Assembly: GCF_003315515.1 (NCBI RefSeq)
Contig: NZ_QNRY01000021.1
Coordinates: 1 to 58,326, forward strand
DNA length: 58,326 bases
Direction: 5' to 3'
Source of the DNA: Brenneria salicis ATCC 15712 = DSM 30166
GTDB lineage: Bacteria > Pseudomonadota > Gammaproteobacteria > Enterobacterales > Enterobacteriaceae
How positions within the stretch are numbered: the stretch's first letter is position 1; every line of letters starts with the position of its first letter. The position numbers and the translations under genes are program-made. The notes under the pieces were generated by a model. The model saw only the letters and a program-made list of their open reading frames with translations. It was not told where the DNA came from and did not search any database. Shown in pieces: positions 1 to 9,060 of the stretch.

Positions 1-17
1 CAGATTGTCTGATTCAA

Positions 18-30
18 TTGTTAAAGAGCA
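18..30 (-). promoter_or_regulatory. rrn leader boxA antitermination site
   Basis: On the minus strand this reads TGCTCTTTAACAA, the boxA of enterobacterial rRNA leaders, bound by NusB/S10 to make an antiterminating transcription complex. It implies that a 16S rRNA gene starts just beyond the left edge of the window, transcribed leftward. No rRNA gene body is inside the window. Confidence 0.9.
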
Positions 31-67
31 GTGCGTACTGGCCTTAGCCACTAACGCGAGGTGGCGT

Positions 68-95
68 ATATTACGCTTTCCTCTTTCAGAGTCAA
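68..95 (-). promoter_or_regulatory. rRNA operon promoter P2
   Basis: On the minus strand a -35 TTGACT (90-95) and a -10 TAATAT (68-73) are separated by 16 bp. They are followed by a GC-rich discriminator (CGCCACC...), as in stringently controlled rrn promoters. It lies between P1 and boxA, the usual order. Confidence 0.85.
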
Positions 96-165
96 GTGAT
101 TATTCCCCGACTCCCCACTCACCTCACAACCGCGCAAGCCGCTGTCGCCGGGTCAGTGGTGGCGC

Positions 166-193
166 ATTATAGGCACTTATCCGCCGCTGACAA
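166..193 (-). promoter_or_regulatory. rRNA operon promoter P1
   Basis: On the minus strand a -35 TTGTCA (188-193) and a perfect -10 TATAAT (166-171) are separated by 16 bp, followed by a GCGCCACC discriminator. The 16-bp spacer and GC-rich start region fit growth-rate and ppGpp control of rrn P1 promoters. An AT-rich stretch upstream (about 195-220) could act as an UP element; Fis sites were not resolved. Confidence 0.87.
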
Positions 194-246
194 GCGCTAA
201 ATGCAAAAAAATGATCGAGTGCGTTTTTTTTCGGCAACCCGCTGGT

Positions 247-280
247 AAAGACGGCGTTATGAGGACTTTTTCGCCGTCAA
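247..280 (-). terminator. candidate terminator after rbsR
   Basis: On the minus strand GACGGCG and CGCCGTC form a perfect 7-bp stem with a 15-nt loop, followed by only three T residues. It lies between the end of rbsR and rrn P1, where a terminator would keep ribose-operon transcripts out of the rrn promoters. The short T tract and large loop make it a weak call. Confidence 0.4.
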
Positions 281-307
281 TTGCCCGAACGCCTTGCGTA
301 AATAACA

Positions 308-1303
308 TTACCGAACAGATTCACGAACCATTAATTCGGGCGTCAAGACCAAAACATTGGGTTCCGTATCAGGATGTTCCAGACGATAAAGCAAAGTATC
401 TACGGCAAGTTCACCGAGTTCATCTTTCGGTTGATGAATTGTCGTAAGAGGAGGGGACATATAGCGGGCCAGTTCAATATCATCGTAGCCAATAACAGCA
501 ATATCTTCCGGTATCGAAAGTCCCGCTTGGTATAGTGCGCGATAAACGCCAACCGCCATGGCGTCGTTACAGGTAAACACCGCTTCAGGCCTTTCTTCCA
601 ACGTCAGTAAGCGCTGCATCGCCCGATAGCCGGTTTCAAATTCAAAATCACCGAAAATCTCATATTCATTGGGAATGGATAATCCAGCATGTTGCATCGC
701 CTGTCGATACCCTTCTAATCGGTTGTGCGCAGTGGTTTTATCTAGCGGGCCGGCAATACAGGCTATTTTTTGATAACCGCGGGAGATGAGATAGTTGGTT
801 GCCATCTCTCCGCCCAGCAGCGAATTATCTTTTATGACATCAATAACGCCTTCAAATGGCGCCCAATCCATCATGACCATCGGTATATAAGGATAGCGAC
901 TCACCATTTCAGGTGATGGCCGGTGACTTTCCGTGCACATCAATAATACGCCATCAACCCGCTTTTGCAGCAAAGTTTCCAGATTGCGACTCATTCTGGC
1001 CCGATCTCCTTCGGTATTGCACAAGATCAGGCTATAGCCCCGCTCATAACAACAACGCTCAACACCACGGACTAACTCGGCATAAAACGGGTTGTTGCTG
1101 GCGGTCAGCAACATGCCGATGGTTCGCGTCTGGTTGATCTTCAGACTTCTGGCCAATGCCGAAGGCGCATAATTAAGCGTTTCAATCGCGTTCATCACCT
1201 TTTCACGCACAACTTCACTGACAAAACGATTGTTATTGATGACATGAGAAACGGTTGAGGTGGAAACGCCCGCCAGACGAGCGACATCCTTCATTGTGGC
1301 CAA
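308..1303 (-). CDS. rbsR: Ribose operon repressor RbsR
   Basis: LacI/GalR-family repressor of the ribose operon, 331 aa, the usual length. The N-terminus [20 protein letters not shown] is the helix-turn-helix and hinge-helix type DNA-binding domain; the rest is a periplasmic-binding-protein-like core that would bind ribose. The chosen start is TTG at 1303, four bases past the rbsK stop, preceded by a GGGGTGAT ribosome-binding site; starting at the internal ATG would remove three conserved residues. It is the last gene of rbsDACBKR. The two CGAAACG-type palindromes upstream of rbsD are its likely operators. The next element downstream is an rRNA operon; the hsrA and yieP genes that lie between them in E. 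coli are absent. Confidence 0.96.
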   Translation of the reverse strand: MATMKDVARLAGVSTSTVSHVINNNRFVSEVVREKVMNAIETLNYAPSALARSLKINQTRTIGMLLTASNNPFYAELVRGVERCCYERGYSLILCNTEGDRARMSRNLETLLQKRVDGVLLMCTESHRPSPEMVSRYPYIPMVMMDWAPFEGVIDVIKDNSLLGGEMATNYLISRGYQKIACIAGPLDKTTAHNRLEGYRQAMQHAGLSIPNEYEIFGDFEFETGYRAMQRLLTLEERPEAVFTCNDAMAVGVYRALYQAGLSIPEDIAVIGYDDIELARYMSPPLTTIHQPKDELGELAVDTLLYRLEHPDTEPNVLVLTPELMVRESVR

Positions 1304-1307
1304 AAGA

Positions 1308-2237
1308 TCACCCCTGAGCTAACAAGAACGCGTCAATCTCGTCACGCCATGGAACAGAAGGCTGAGCCCCACGACGCGTTACCGCAATTGCCGCCGCCGC
1401 GTGAGCGAACCTGACGGCGGAAGACAGTGGCTGATTCTCCAGCAAAGCCGTCACCAGAGCACCGTTGAAGGTATCGCCAGCAGCAATCGTATCGACGGCT
1501 TTTACCCGATAACCGGGGATGCGCTGACCTTTTCCTTTCACACTCAACCATACTCCGCGGCTACCCAGCGTAATAAGAACGGTACCGATCCCCTTCCCAT
1601 GTAAAACCTGAGCGGCGCGTGCGGCATCTTCCTCCGTCTGAACGGATACACCTGTCAGATACTGCGCTTCCGTTTCATTCGGTGTAATCATATCCACCAG
1701 CGACAATAACTCATCAGGCAATGTACAAGCGGGAGCAGGATTCAGGATGACCTGGGTTTGGTGGTCATGAGCCAGTTTAGCGGCGGCAATAACCGTTTCC
1801 AACGGCGACTCAAGCTGCATCAGTAATGCGGAGGCATCGATAATATGTTGCTGATAGCGTTCAAGATAGTCTGGTGTAACAGCGGCATTCGCTCCGGCAT
1901 TAATGGCAATCACGTTTTCCGCGTCGCCGTTAACGAAAATGAGGGCAACACCCGTTGTTTCATTTTTGATGGCTTCGACCGCCGAGACATCAATCCGGTC
2001 ATCAGATAACTGTTGGCGTATCCGGGTGCCGATATCATCATCTCCCACGCAAGCGATGAAAGCGATATCCGCCCCGCTGCGACCAGCCGCAACCGCCTGA
2101 TTCGCCCCTTTTCCACCGAAAGCGACGCTATATTGCTTACCGATCACCGTTTCACCAGGGCGGGGAAATTGCTCAAGATTGAGAATATGGTCAGCATTAA
2201 TACTGCCCAGAACCACCAGCTTACCTGTTTTCATCAT
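1308..2237 (-). CDS. rbsK: Ribokinase RbsK
   Basis: PfkB-family sugar kinase that phosphorylates D-ribose to ribose 5-phosphate with ATP in the cytoplasm. The first PfkB signature [12 protein letters not shown] lies near residue 42, and the second, [11 protein letters not shown], near residue 250, carries the catalytic Asp and anion hole. I placed the start at the ATG at 2237 (309 aa), six bases after a GGGG Shine-Dalgarno; the next ATG (2234) and an upstream TTG (2243) are also possible. It follows rbsB after a 69-bp gap holding a strong hairpin, so it is probably expressed less than rbsB, and it nearly abuts rbsR. Confidence 0.96.
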   Translation of the reverse strand: MMKTGKLVVLGSINADHILNLEQFPRPGETVIGKQYSVAFGGKGANQAVAAGRSGADIAFIACVGDDDIGTRIRQQLSDDRIDVSAVEAIKNETTGVALIFVNGDAENVIAINAGANAAVTPDYLERYQQHIIDASALLMQLESPLETVIAAAKLAHDHQTQVILNPAPACTLPDELLSLVDMITPNETEAQYLTGVSVQTEEDAARAAQVLHGKGIGTVLITLGSRGVWLSVKGKGQRIPGYRVKAVDTIAAGDTFNGALVTALLENQPLSSAVRFAHAAAAIAVTRRGAQPSVPWRDEIDAFLLAQG

Positions 2238-2261
2238 GCTCAACCCCGATATATTAACAAT

Positions 2262-2285
2262 GCGCCATCCCCAAAAGGATGGCGC
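2262..2285 (-). terminator. rbsB-rbsK intergenic stem-loop
   Basis: A perfect 9-bp inverted repeat, GCGCCATCC / GGATGGCGC with a 6-nt loop, sits between rbsB and rbsK. On the minus (transcribed) strand it has no T tract, so it more likely stabilises the rbsB 3' end or attenuates transcription than stops it fully. This fits the high level of binding protein needed relative to kinase. Confidence 0.6.
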
Positions 2286-2306
2286 CTGCCCTGCTTTTTT
2301 CTTTGA

Positions 2307-3194
2307 TTATTTTGCAACCAACTTAAGATCAACAGGAATGATGGCCTGCGTTTTCTCATTTTTCAGAACTTTATCCGCAGTTTCAACGCCGATCACCCCA
2401 ATTTGCTCAGGACGTTGAGCAACCGTTGCCTCCAGTTTGCCTGACTCAACAGCCCTGACGCCATCCTCAGTGCCGTCAAACCCGACAACCAGCACATCAT
2501 TCTTGCCAGCGGTCTGTAACGCGCGCAACGCACCCAGGGCCATTTCATCATTCTGGGCGAACACGGCCTGCACATCCGGGTGAGCGGTCAACAGGTTCTG
2601 CATGACGTTCAACCCCTTGGTACGATCAAAATCGGCTGGTTGGCTGGCCAGAATCGCAAACTTGTTCTTTTCGGCGGATTTCATAAAGCCAGCGCCGCGC
2701 TCACGTGCGGCTGATGTTCCGGCAATACCCTCCAGTTGGATAATTTTGGCGCCTTCACCAAGTTTTTTAGCGATGAAATCACCGGCCACTTTGCCTCCGA
2801 AGGCATTATCAGAAGCAACGTGGCTGACCACATCACCACTGCTGGCGACGCGATCCAGGGTAATGACCGGTATCTTCGACTGGTTCGCCAACTTGATGGC
2901 ATTACCGACGGCATCGGAATCGGTTGGGTTAATCAGCAACACTTTCGTGCCACGAACGGTCAGATCCTGAACGTTGGCCAGTTCTTTAGCCGGGTTGTTC
3001 TGGGAATCCAGCACGATCAGGTTATAGCCCAGTTTATCCGCTTCTTTTTGCGCGCCATCTTTCATTGAAACAAAGAACGGGTTATTCAGCGTTGATACCA
3101 CCAGAGCAATCGTATCTTTGGCTAATGCATTGGCGCTGACCGTCGCGCTCAGCGCAACAGCAGAAACCAAGGTAGCCAGTTTTTTCATATTCAT
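2307..3194 (-). CDS. rbsB: Ribose-binding periplasmic protein RbsB
   Basis: Substrate-binding protein of the RbsABC ribose importer, 295 aa. A Sec signal peptide ([20 protein letters not shown]...) is cut at ALA-KDTIAL, giving a mature protein that starts like that of E. coli. Conserved ribose-contact stretches such as [25 protein letters not shown] and [12 protein letters not shown] are visible. It is the fourth gene of the operon, after rbsC. In E. coli the protein also presents ribose to the Trg chemoreceptor; whether that applies here cannot be seen. Confidence 0.97.
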   Translation of the reverse strand: MNMKKLATLVSAVALSATVSANALAKDTIALVVSTLNNPFFVSMKDGAQKEADKLGYNLIVLDSQNNPAKELANVQDLTVRGTKVLLINPTDSDAVGNAIKLANQSKIPVITLDRVASSGDVVSHVASDNAFGGKVAGDFIAKKLGEGAKIIQLEGIAGTSAARERGAGFMKSAEKNKFAILASQPADFDRTKGLNVMQNLLTAHPDVQAVFAQNDEMALGALRALQTAGKNDVLVVGFDGTEDGVRAVESGKLEATVAQRPEQIGVIGVETADKVLKNEKTQAIIPVDLKLVAK

Positions 3195-3219
3195 AACTCA
3201 ATTCCTGTGTAAATGAAGG

Positions 3220-4188
3220 TTATTTACTGCTTTTGTTATCTACCAAAACCGCCAGCAAAATAACAACCGCTTTGACGATCATCTGGTAGTAAGAAGAAAC
3301 ACCTAATAGATTCAGTCCATTGTTAAGAAAACCGAGGATCAACGCGCCGATCAGCGTCCCGACGATCCGCCCTTTGCCGCCAGCCAGACTCGTACCGCCC
3401 AACACCACCGCCGCGATAGCGTCCAGTTCATAGCCGGTACCCGCCGTAGGTTGCGCGGAAGACAAACGAGCCACTTCAATAATCCCTGCCAAGGCCGACA
3501 ACAATCCACACAGGGAATAAACAATAATCTTGATTTTATCAACGCTGATACCTGAAAGGCGGGTGGCTGATTCATTGCCGCCCAGCGCATAGATATAACG
3601 TCCCAGACGGGTGTGATGCAGCATGTACCAGGCCGCGGCAAAGACGATTGCCATGATCCAGATAGGCGTCGGCACCCCTAAAGGACGACCGATGCCAAAC
3701 CAGCCAAACGCCTCTGCCGCATCGGAAAAACCGGTATTAACCGGGCTGCCGTTGGTATAGACCATCGTAACGCCACGCAGCAGCAGCATCATGACCAGCG
3801 TGGCGATAAACGCCTGAACTTTGCCTTTGGAGACAATGATCCCCGTACCGGCGCCGATCAATGCCCCCAATGCCAACGCGCCGAACACCGCCACCAGCGC
3901 ATCGACCTCAAGGCCGACAATAGAAGCAGCGACCGCACCCGTCAGCGCCAGCAGAGAACCCACCGACAGATCGATACCCGATGTGAGGATAACCAACGTC
4001 ATACCTACCGCCATGATTGCATTGACGGAGGTTTGCTGAAGAATGTTGAACAAGTTATTAAGGGTAAAAAAGTTAGGACTCATTGCGGAAACAATCGCAA
4101 TAAGAATCAGCAAGGCAATCAGCGATTTCTGCTCCAACAGCCACTCTTTACTGAACCAGCGTTTTGCCGCGATAGATTGGGAACTCAT
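3220..4188 (-). CDS. rbsC: Ribose ABC transporter permease RbsC
   Basis: Inner-membrane permease of the ribose ABC transporter, 322 aa, with about ten hydrophobic segments from residue 22 on. The family hallmark GIDLSVGSLLALTGAVAAS and the later VVLGGTSLAGGKGRIVGT segment, typical of RbsC/XylH/AraH permeases, are both present. A homodimer would form the channel and pair with RbsA. It sits between rbsA (8 bp upstream) and rbsB (25 bp downstream). Confidence 0.96.
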   Translation of the reverse strand: MSSQSIAAKRWFSKEWLLEQKSLIALLILIAIVSAMSPNFFTLNNLFNILQQTSVNAIMAVGMTLVILTSGIDLSVGSLLALTGAVAASIVGLEVDALVAVFGALALGALIGAGTGIIVSKGKVQAFIATLVMMLLLRGVTMVYTNGSPVNTGFSDAAEAFGWFGIGRPLGVPTPIWIMAIVFAAAWYMLHHTRLGRYIYALGGNESATRLSGISVDKIKIIVYSLCGLLSALAGIIEVARLSSAQPTAGTGYELDAIAAVVLGGTSLAGGKGRIVGTLIGALILGFLNNGLNLLGVSSYYQMIVKAVVILLAVLVDNKSSK

Positions 4189-4195
4189 GTCTGGC

Positions 4196-5701
4196 TTACT
4201 CCTGCTTTACGCCGTATTGCTTACCAACGGCCGCAGCCATCAGTGCTTCCTGGGTCGCCTGCTCAATCGGGAAATCACCACTCAGACGGCCTTCATGCAT
4301 CACGATAATGCGATCACTCATTCCCAACACTTCGGGCATTTCAGATGAAATCAGTATGATGCTCAGCCCTTCTTGTTTTAACTGATTGATTAATTGGTAA
4401 ATTTCTTTCTTCGCGCCAACATCGACGCCGCGAGTCGGTTCATCCAGAATCAGGACATTGGGACGCGTCATCAAGCCGCGGGCTATCGCCACTTTTTGCT
4501 GATTACCGCCAGACAATAAACCGATAGGCTGATCCATCGACGGCGTTTTGACATTGAACAGACGAATGAAATCACCCACTGCCAGTTGCTCTTGCGCATG
4601 CTTAAGCCGACCGCCGCCATGACTGAAATAGCGTAAAGCCGTCAGGGACATGTTCTCTTTTACGGACATGCCCAGAACCAGTCCATCACGTTTACGGTCT
4701 TCGGAAATGTAGACGATGCCATTGGCCAGACCGTCCTGGGGTTGACGGGTTACCACTTCACGGCCATCCAAAGCGACATAACCGCTAGTACGAGGCAACG
4801 CGCCGTAAAGGATTTTCATCAATTCTGTACGGCCCGCGCCCATCAGCCCTGCGACACCCAGAATTTCCCCGCTGCGCACGGTAAAACTGACATTATCAAC
4901 GCCAGGGCCGGAAAGGTTTTCAACCTTAAGGCGCACATTACCTGGCGCCTTATTCAGCCGTGGATACTGCTCTTCCAGTTTTCTCCCCACCATCATTTCA
5001 ATCAGCGTATCTTCCTTCAGTTCACCGACCGGACGTTCGCCAATGAATTGACCATCGCGGAATACCGTTACGTCATCGCATATTTCAAAAATTTCTTTCA
5101 GCCGATGGGAAATGTAAACAATGCCGCGTCCCTGAGACTGCAGTTCTTTGATAACGCTGAATAGCGAGGCGGTTTCGGTATCGGTCAGCGCATCGGTGGG
5201 TTCATCCATCACGATGACTTTCGATTCAAAGCTCAATACCTTGGCGATCTCCACCATTTGCTGATCGCCAATCGACAGTTCACCCACCAGACGGCGGCTG
5301 TCATAACGCAGATTCAGACGTTTAAGCAGTTTGTCCGCTTGCGCATACATCTTCTTCCAGTCAATGCGGCCAAAACGATGGGTGAATTCACGCCCCAGGA
5401 AAATATTTTCAGCAATCGTCAATTGCGGGATCAGATTCAATTCCTGGTGGATAATGCCTATGCCTGCTTCCTGAGAGGCTTTGGGACCGCTGAAATTCAC
5501 TTCTTCACCAAGGAAATGCATCCTGCCGGCGTCTTTACTGTAGATCCCGGTCAGTATTTTCATCATGGTGGATTTGCCCGCACCATTTTCGCCCACCAAC
5601 GCCATCACTTTTCCCGGATAAACATTTAGCGCGGCATTAGATAGCGCCTTCACGCCGGGGAAGGATTTCGTTATTCCTTGCAGTTGCAATAAAGGTTGCA
5701 T
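4196..5701 (-). CDS. rbsA: Ribose ABC transporter ATP-binding protein RbsA
   Basis: Cytoplasmic ATPase of the ribose importer, 501 aa, with two fused ABC domains. Domain 1 has Walker [10 protein letters not shown] (residues 37-45), the signature-like [13 protein letters not shown] and Walker [14 protein letters not shown]. Domain 2 has a degenerate Walker A ([11 protein letters not shown]), the signature [15 protein letters not shown] and Walker [14 protein letters not shown]. The degenerate second site is normal for this subfamily. It starts seven bases after rbsD. Confidence 0.97.
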   Translation of the reverse strand: MQPLLQLQGITKSFPGVKALSNAALNVYPGKVMALVGENGAGKSTMMKILTGIYSKDAGRMHFLGEEVNFSGPKASQEAGIGIIHQELNLIPQLTIAENIFLGREFTHRFGRIDWKKMYAQADKLLKRLNLRYDSRRLVGELSIGDQQMVEIAKVLSFESKVIVMDEPTDALTDTETASLFSVIKELQSQGRGIVYISHRLKEIFEICDDVTVFRDGQFIGERPVGELKEDTLIEMMVGRKLEEQYPRLNKAPGNVRLKVENLSGPGVDNVSFTVRSGEILGVAGLMGAGRTELMKILYGALPRTSGYVALDGREVVTRQPQDGLANGIVYISEDRKRDGLVLGMSVKENMSLTALRYFSHGGGRLKHAQEQLAVGDFIRLFNVKTPSMDQPIGLLSGGNQQKVAIARGLMTRPNVLILDEPTRGVDVGAKKEIYQLINQLKQEGLSIILISSEMPEVLGMSDRIIVMHEGRLSGDFPIEQATQEALMAAAVGKQYGVKQE

Positions 5702-5708
5702 TGGTGCC

Positions 5709-6128
5709 TCAGAATGTTACGCCAGCACAAAGGATGACATTGGCATACGGGGAACACTCTCCGCTGCGAATAATAGCCCTGCTTTTTCCGCTTTGCTTTT
5801 TAAAATCTTCATGGCGGACATAATGCAATGAAATTGAGTTTCCCTGGTGTTGCTCAAGTTGTTTCAACTGCTTAAGTAATGCGTCATGGATCATTGGATT
5901 TTTTATGATTATTTCTTCCGCCAGAATAGCGGCTTCAACTTGCATTTCACTGGTCACCGCGTCAACAACCTGTAAAAAGGTAGGCACATTATGCGTCAAC
6001 GCCAGATCGATTCGGGTGGTGGATTCAGGGATAGGCAGGCCAGCATCACCAATAACCAATTGATCTGTATGTCCCAACCGGGCAATCACGGAAGAAACAT
6101 CAGAATTCAGTAATACCGCTTTTTTCAT
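5709..6128 (-). CDS. rbsD: D-ribose pyranase RbsD
   Basis: Converts beta-pyranose ribose to the furanose form, the substrate of ribokinase. 139 aa, as in E. coli, with the start [22 protein letters not shown], which contains the catalytic His, and the conserved DAGLPIP segment. It is the first gene of the operon, directly downstream of the two operator palindromes. Confidence 0.95.
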   Translation of the reverse strand: MKKAVLLNSDVSSVIARLGHTDQLVIGDAGLPIPESTTRIDLALTHNVPTFLQVVDAVTSEMQVEAAILAEEIIIKNPMIHDALLKQLKQLEQHQGNSISLHYVRHEDFKKQSGKSRAIIRSGECSPYANVILCAGVTF

Positions 6129-6142
6129 CGCTTAACCTCACA

Positions 6143-6158
6143 AGCGAAACGTTTCGCT
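6143..6158. promoter_or_regulatory. RbsR operator O1 upstream of rbsD
   Basis: AGCGAAACGTTTCGCT is a perfect 16-bp palindrome with the central-CG layout of LacI/GalR-family operators, 14 bp from the rbsD start. It matches the known RbsR site type (AGCGAAACGTTTCGCT-like) in enterobacteria. Overlap with the start region of the rbs promoter would explain repression in the absence of ribose. Confidence 0.85.
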
Positions 6159-6222
6159 GATAAACATTTTAGAAAGAGAAAATTGAAAAGCTACGAAGAT
6201 ATCGCAAAAATGTGATCACTAT

Positions 6223-6234
6223 CGAAACGTTTCG
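6223..6234. promoter_or_regulatory. Second RbsR-type operator O2 with nearby CRP half-site
   Basis: CGAAACGTTTCG repeats the core of the operator next to rbsD, with its centre 78 bp away. A TGTGA half-site at 6211-6215 could be one arm of a CRP site, but the other arm is poor. Two operators at this spacing could allow DNA looping by RbsR; this is inference. Confidence 0.6.
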
Positions 6235-6407
6235 CTATCACAAAAAAAACAGCATCATCACTGTTGATGAAGCTAGCAAGAGACGGCGTGATAACGGGAA
6301 GATGTGTTGGAAGAAACTCATTTCGTCTTTCTTGCTGCGACAGCCTGAGTCAGCAGCGGCAGGAAAGCGGGCGGCGTGTTATCCGCCCTTTAGATGCAAT
6401 ATTACTC

Positions 6408-6806
6408 TCAGATTTTCTTCACATGCTTGACATCCAGCTCGGCTGAATTGAACCCTTTATCAAGTTCTCCCTGCAACTCGACCTTGTCCTGAGGCGTAAT
6501 GGTTTGTCCGTTCCAGTATTTGTCATCAATCTCGACCGTAATGGTGCCGGACTCGTCACGGAACGAATAGTCCTCATCCCCGATACGCTGTTCAATGGTG
6601 CCACGCAGGATAACCCAGCTATCGTCTTTCATTTCTTTCGTTTTCGCAACAGTCGTTACGCTCCCTTGGGAGCCGACGAATCCGCCAGCAGCAGTCTGAC
6701 TATTGGCGGTCGGCGCTTTCGGGTCCACAAACCCGCCGGTTTGAGCAGCGAAAACCGGCGCGACACACAATGCGGCGATAGCGAATACAGTTACTTTTTT
6801 TTTCAT
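6408..6806 (-). CDS. ygiW: YgiW-type BOF-fold periplasmic stress protein
   Basis: Small exported protein of the bacterial OB-fold (BOF, NirD/YgiW/YdeI) family, 132 aa. A signal peptide MKKKVTVFAIAALCVAPVFA is followed by a Gly/Ser/Thr-rich linker containing repeats of GGFVD/GGFVG, then the BOF domain (DDSWVILRGTIEQRIGDEDYSFRDES ...). In E. coli ygiW lies divergent from qseBC, and the same layout is seen here, which supports the call. Relatives protect against oxidative and other envelope stress; the ligand is unknown. Confidence 0.9.
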   Translation of the reverse strand: MKKKVTVFAIAALCVAPVFAAQTGGFVDPKAPTANSQTAAGGFVGSQGSVTTVAKTKEMKDDSWVILRGTIEQRIGDEDYSFRDESGTITVEIDDKYWNGQTITPQDKVELQGELDKGFNSAELDVKHVKKI

Positions 6807-7031
6807 AGGTTGGTTTCCTTATTTCTTTCTATTTACAGTGCAGTAAAACTGCGCAATATCTGTCTTACATCAGGAAGTAGAACAAAATGTTCTTAACAAG
6901 ATCTTAAGGATAGTTCAGATTTTCTTATTGATATAAATACTGCGAAGCGCGCCGCATTTAGCGGTTTTCTGGTTGTCACTCCTGCGCGTTAAACCGTATA
7001 ACATCGCTATAAGCAATGAAGGTGGACGGTA

Positions 7032-7694
7032 ATGAGAATATTGTTAATTGATGACGACCGCTTGATTGGTGATGGCCTCAAGGCCGGGTTAATTAAGCTT
7101 GGTTTCAGCGTTGATTGGTTTATGCAAGGTAAGGAGGGTTTAGCCGCAATAGATGCCGCTCCCTATGACGCGGTTGTTCTTGATCTCAGCCTGCCGGAAA
7201 TGGATGGGCTGGACATCCTGCGCCGCTGGCGTCAGGCCGGACACGATGAACCCATACTAATCCTTACCGCGCGGGATGCGCTGGAACAGCGGGTTGAAGG
7301 CTTGCAGTTGGGCGCGGATGATTATCTGTGCAAACCGTTTGCGCTCAAGGAAGTGGCTGCCCGTTTGCAGGCGCTGATCCGTCGACGACATGGTCAAATA
7401 CAGCCCACGCTTACCCACGGCGCGGTATCACTTGAACCGGCTTCACGCACCGTGACGCTCAACAATCAACCGCTGATGCTTAAATCCCGTGAACTGGCGC
7501 TGCTGGAACTGTTTTTGCTGCACCCCAACCGCGTACTGACGCGCGCCCAACTGGAAGAAAAACTTTATGGCTGGGACGACGATGTTTCCAGTAATGCTGT
7601 GGAAGTCCACATTCACCATTTACGTAAAAAGCTGGGCAGTGACTTTATCCGTACCGTACACGGCGTCGGCTATATTTTGGGAGAAGCGACATGA
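7032..7694 (+). CDS. qseB: Response regulator QseB
   Basis: OmpR/PhoB-family response regulator, 220 aa. The receiver domain shows the acidic pocket (IDDD), the phosphoacceptor Asp in [15 protein letters not shown] (about residue 51), Thr in LILTARD and Lys in LCKPFAL. The C-terminal winged helix ends [32 protein letters not shown]. It overlaps qseC by four bases (ATGA), so the two are cotranslated. It is divergent from ygiW, as in E. coli, where QseB acts on motility and virulence genes. Confidence 0.94.
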   Translation: MRILLIDDDRLIGDGLKAGLIKLGFSVDWFMQGKEGLAAIDAAPYDAVVLDLSLPEMDGLDILRRWRQAGHDEPILILTARDALEQRVEGLQLGADDYLCKPFALKEVAARLQALIRRRHGQIQPTLTHGAVSLEPASRTVTLNNQPLMLKSRELALLELFLLHPNRVLTRAQLEEKLYGWDDDVSSNAVEVHIHHLRKKLGSDFIRTVHGVGYILGEAT

Positions 7695-9037
7695 TGCATC
7701 TCAGCCTGCGGTTGCGTCTGATTGCCGGTTTCATGCTGTTGACGCTGATCTGCTGGGGCATAGCCGGATTGCTTTCGTGGTATCAAACCCGCCATAACAT
7801 TAACGAACTGTTTGATACACAACAGATGTTATTCGCCAAACGGCTGGCTACCATCAATCCTGCCGACACCGATGCTGGCTCGCCATCACTGCCGAAAACC
7901 AAAAAGCTGGCGGGAGATCATCGCGGTCAGCAGGAAGATGATGCGCTGGCCTTTGCCATTTTTACCCGAACCGGCCAGATGGTGCTGAATGACGGCGAAA
8001 ATGGTAAAGACTTTATCTTTGATAACACCCGAAATGGCTTCACTGATGGTCGGCTGCGCGATGACAACGATAGATGGCGGATGGTCTGGCTGAAGACCGG
8101 GGATAACCGCTATGTGGTTGTCGTGGGCCAGGAATGGGAATATCGGCAGGACATGGTGTGGGATATCGTCAAAACCAACCTGACCCCCTGGCTGGCGGCG
8201 CTGCCGATTATGCTGGCGTTATTGTTCTGGTTAATCACCCGTGAACTCTCCTCCTTGAAACAGATTACCGCACAGTTGCTCCAGCGTCCGCCGGATGAAG
8301 CGACGCCACTGGAGACGAACAATATTCCCCAGGAAGTTCGTCCGCTGGTCAACGCGCTCAACCATCTCTTTGCCCGCGTCAACGATATGCTGGTGCGCGA
8401 ACGCCGATTCACATCCGATGCGGCCCATGAGCTACGCAGCCCGCTGGCGGCGCTGAAGGTACAGACGGAAGTCGCTCAGCTGGCCCATGATGATGAAACC
8501 GTCAGACGTCATGCGCTGACTAACCTGGATAAAGGGATCGATCGGGCGACCCGATTGGTGGATCAGCTACTTACCTTGTCGCGACTGGATTCTGAATCGC
8601 TACTGAACGGCCAGCAAACCGTTCAATTGCAGGAACTTATGCGTCAGGTGGTTATCGATCATTATCAGCAGGCAAAAGCAGCGGGGATTGAATTGACGTT
8701 GGATTTATCGGACGTTCCGGTGAGCCGTCATGGGCACCCGTTGTTGCTGACGCTGCTGATTCGTAATTTGTTGGATAATGCCATTCGCTATAGTCATGCG
8801 GGCGGCGCCATTCATCTGCAACTCACGCCTCACGGTTTTCAGGTTACAGATGAAGGGCCGGGCATCGGCGACGACGCGTTGGCCCGCATCGGAGAACGTT
8901 TTTTCCGTCCCCCCGGACAAGAGAAATCCGGTAGTGGTTTGGGTATCTCCATCGTCAACAACATCGCCAAACTGCATGGGATGCGCGTTACCTTCGTCAA
9001 CCGGCCTGAAGGGGGGCTGAAGGTCGCGGTTAATTGA
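7691..9037 (+). CDS. qseC: Sensor histidine kinase QseC
   Basis: Inner-membrane sensor kinase partner of QseB, 448 aa. An N-terminal membrane helix (about 8-30), a periplasmic sensor region of about 130 residues, a second helix (about 160-180), then HAMP, the dimerisation/phosphoacceptor motif [20 protein letters not shown] (His at about 244) and an HATPase domain with N ([14 protein letters not shown]), G1 (DEGPGIG) and G2 (GSGLGISI) boxes. The E. coli protein is reported to sense autoinducer-3 and catecholamines; the sensor domain here differs in sequence, so the signal is not certain. Start ATG at 7691 overlaps the qseB stop. Confidence 0.93.
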   Translation: MMHLSLRLRLIAGFMLLTLICWGIAGLLSWYQTRHNINELFDTQQMLFAKRLATINPADTDAGSPSLPKTKKLAGDHRGQQEDDALAFAIFTRTGQMVLNDGENGKDFIFDNTRNGFTDGRLRDDNDRWRMVWLKTGDNRYVVVVGQEWEYRQDMVWDIVKTNLTPWLAALPIMLALLFWLITRELSSLKQITAQLLQRPPDEATPLETNNIPQEVRPLVNALNHLFARVNDMLVRERRFTSDAAHELRSPLAALKVQTEVAQLAHDDETVRRHALTNLDKGIDRATRLVDQLLTLSRLDSESLLNGQQTVQLQELMRQVVIDHYQQAKAAGIELTLDLSDVPVSRHGHPLLLTLLIRNLLDNAIRYSHAGGAIHLQLTPHGFQVTDEGPGIGDDALARIGERFFRPPGQEKSGSGLGISIVNNIAKLHGMRVTFVNRPEGGLKVAVN

Positions 9038-9038
9038 T

Positions 9039-9060
9039 AAAGCGGCTCTTGACCCGCTTT
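9039..9060. terminator. Hairpin between convergent qseC and kup
   Basis: AAAGCGG and CCGCTTT form a 7-bp stem with an 8-nt loop, just after the qseC stop and reaching into the kup stop codon. It could serve both converging genes. No clear T tract follows on the plus strand. Confidence 0.5.
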
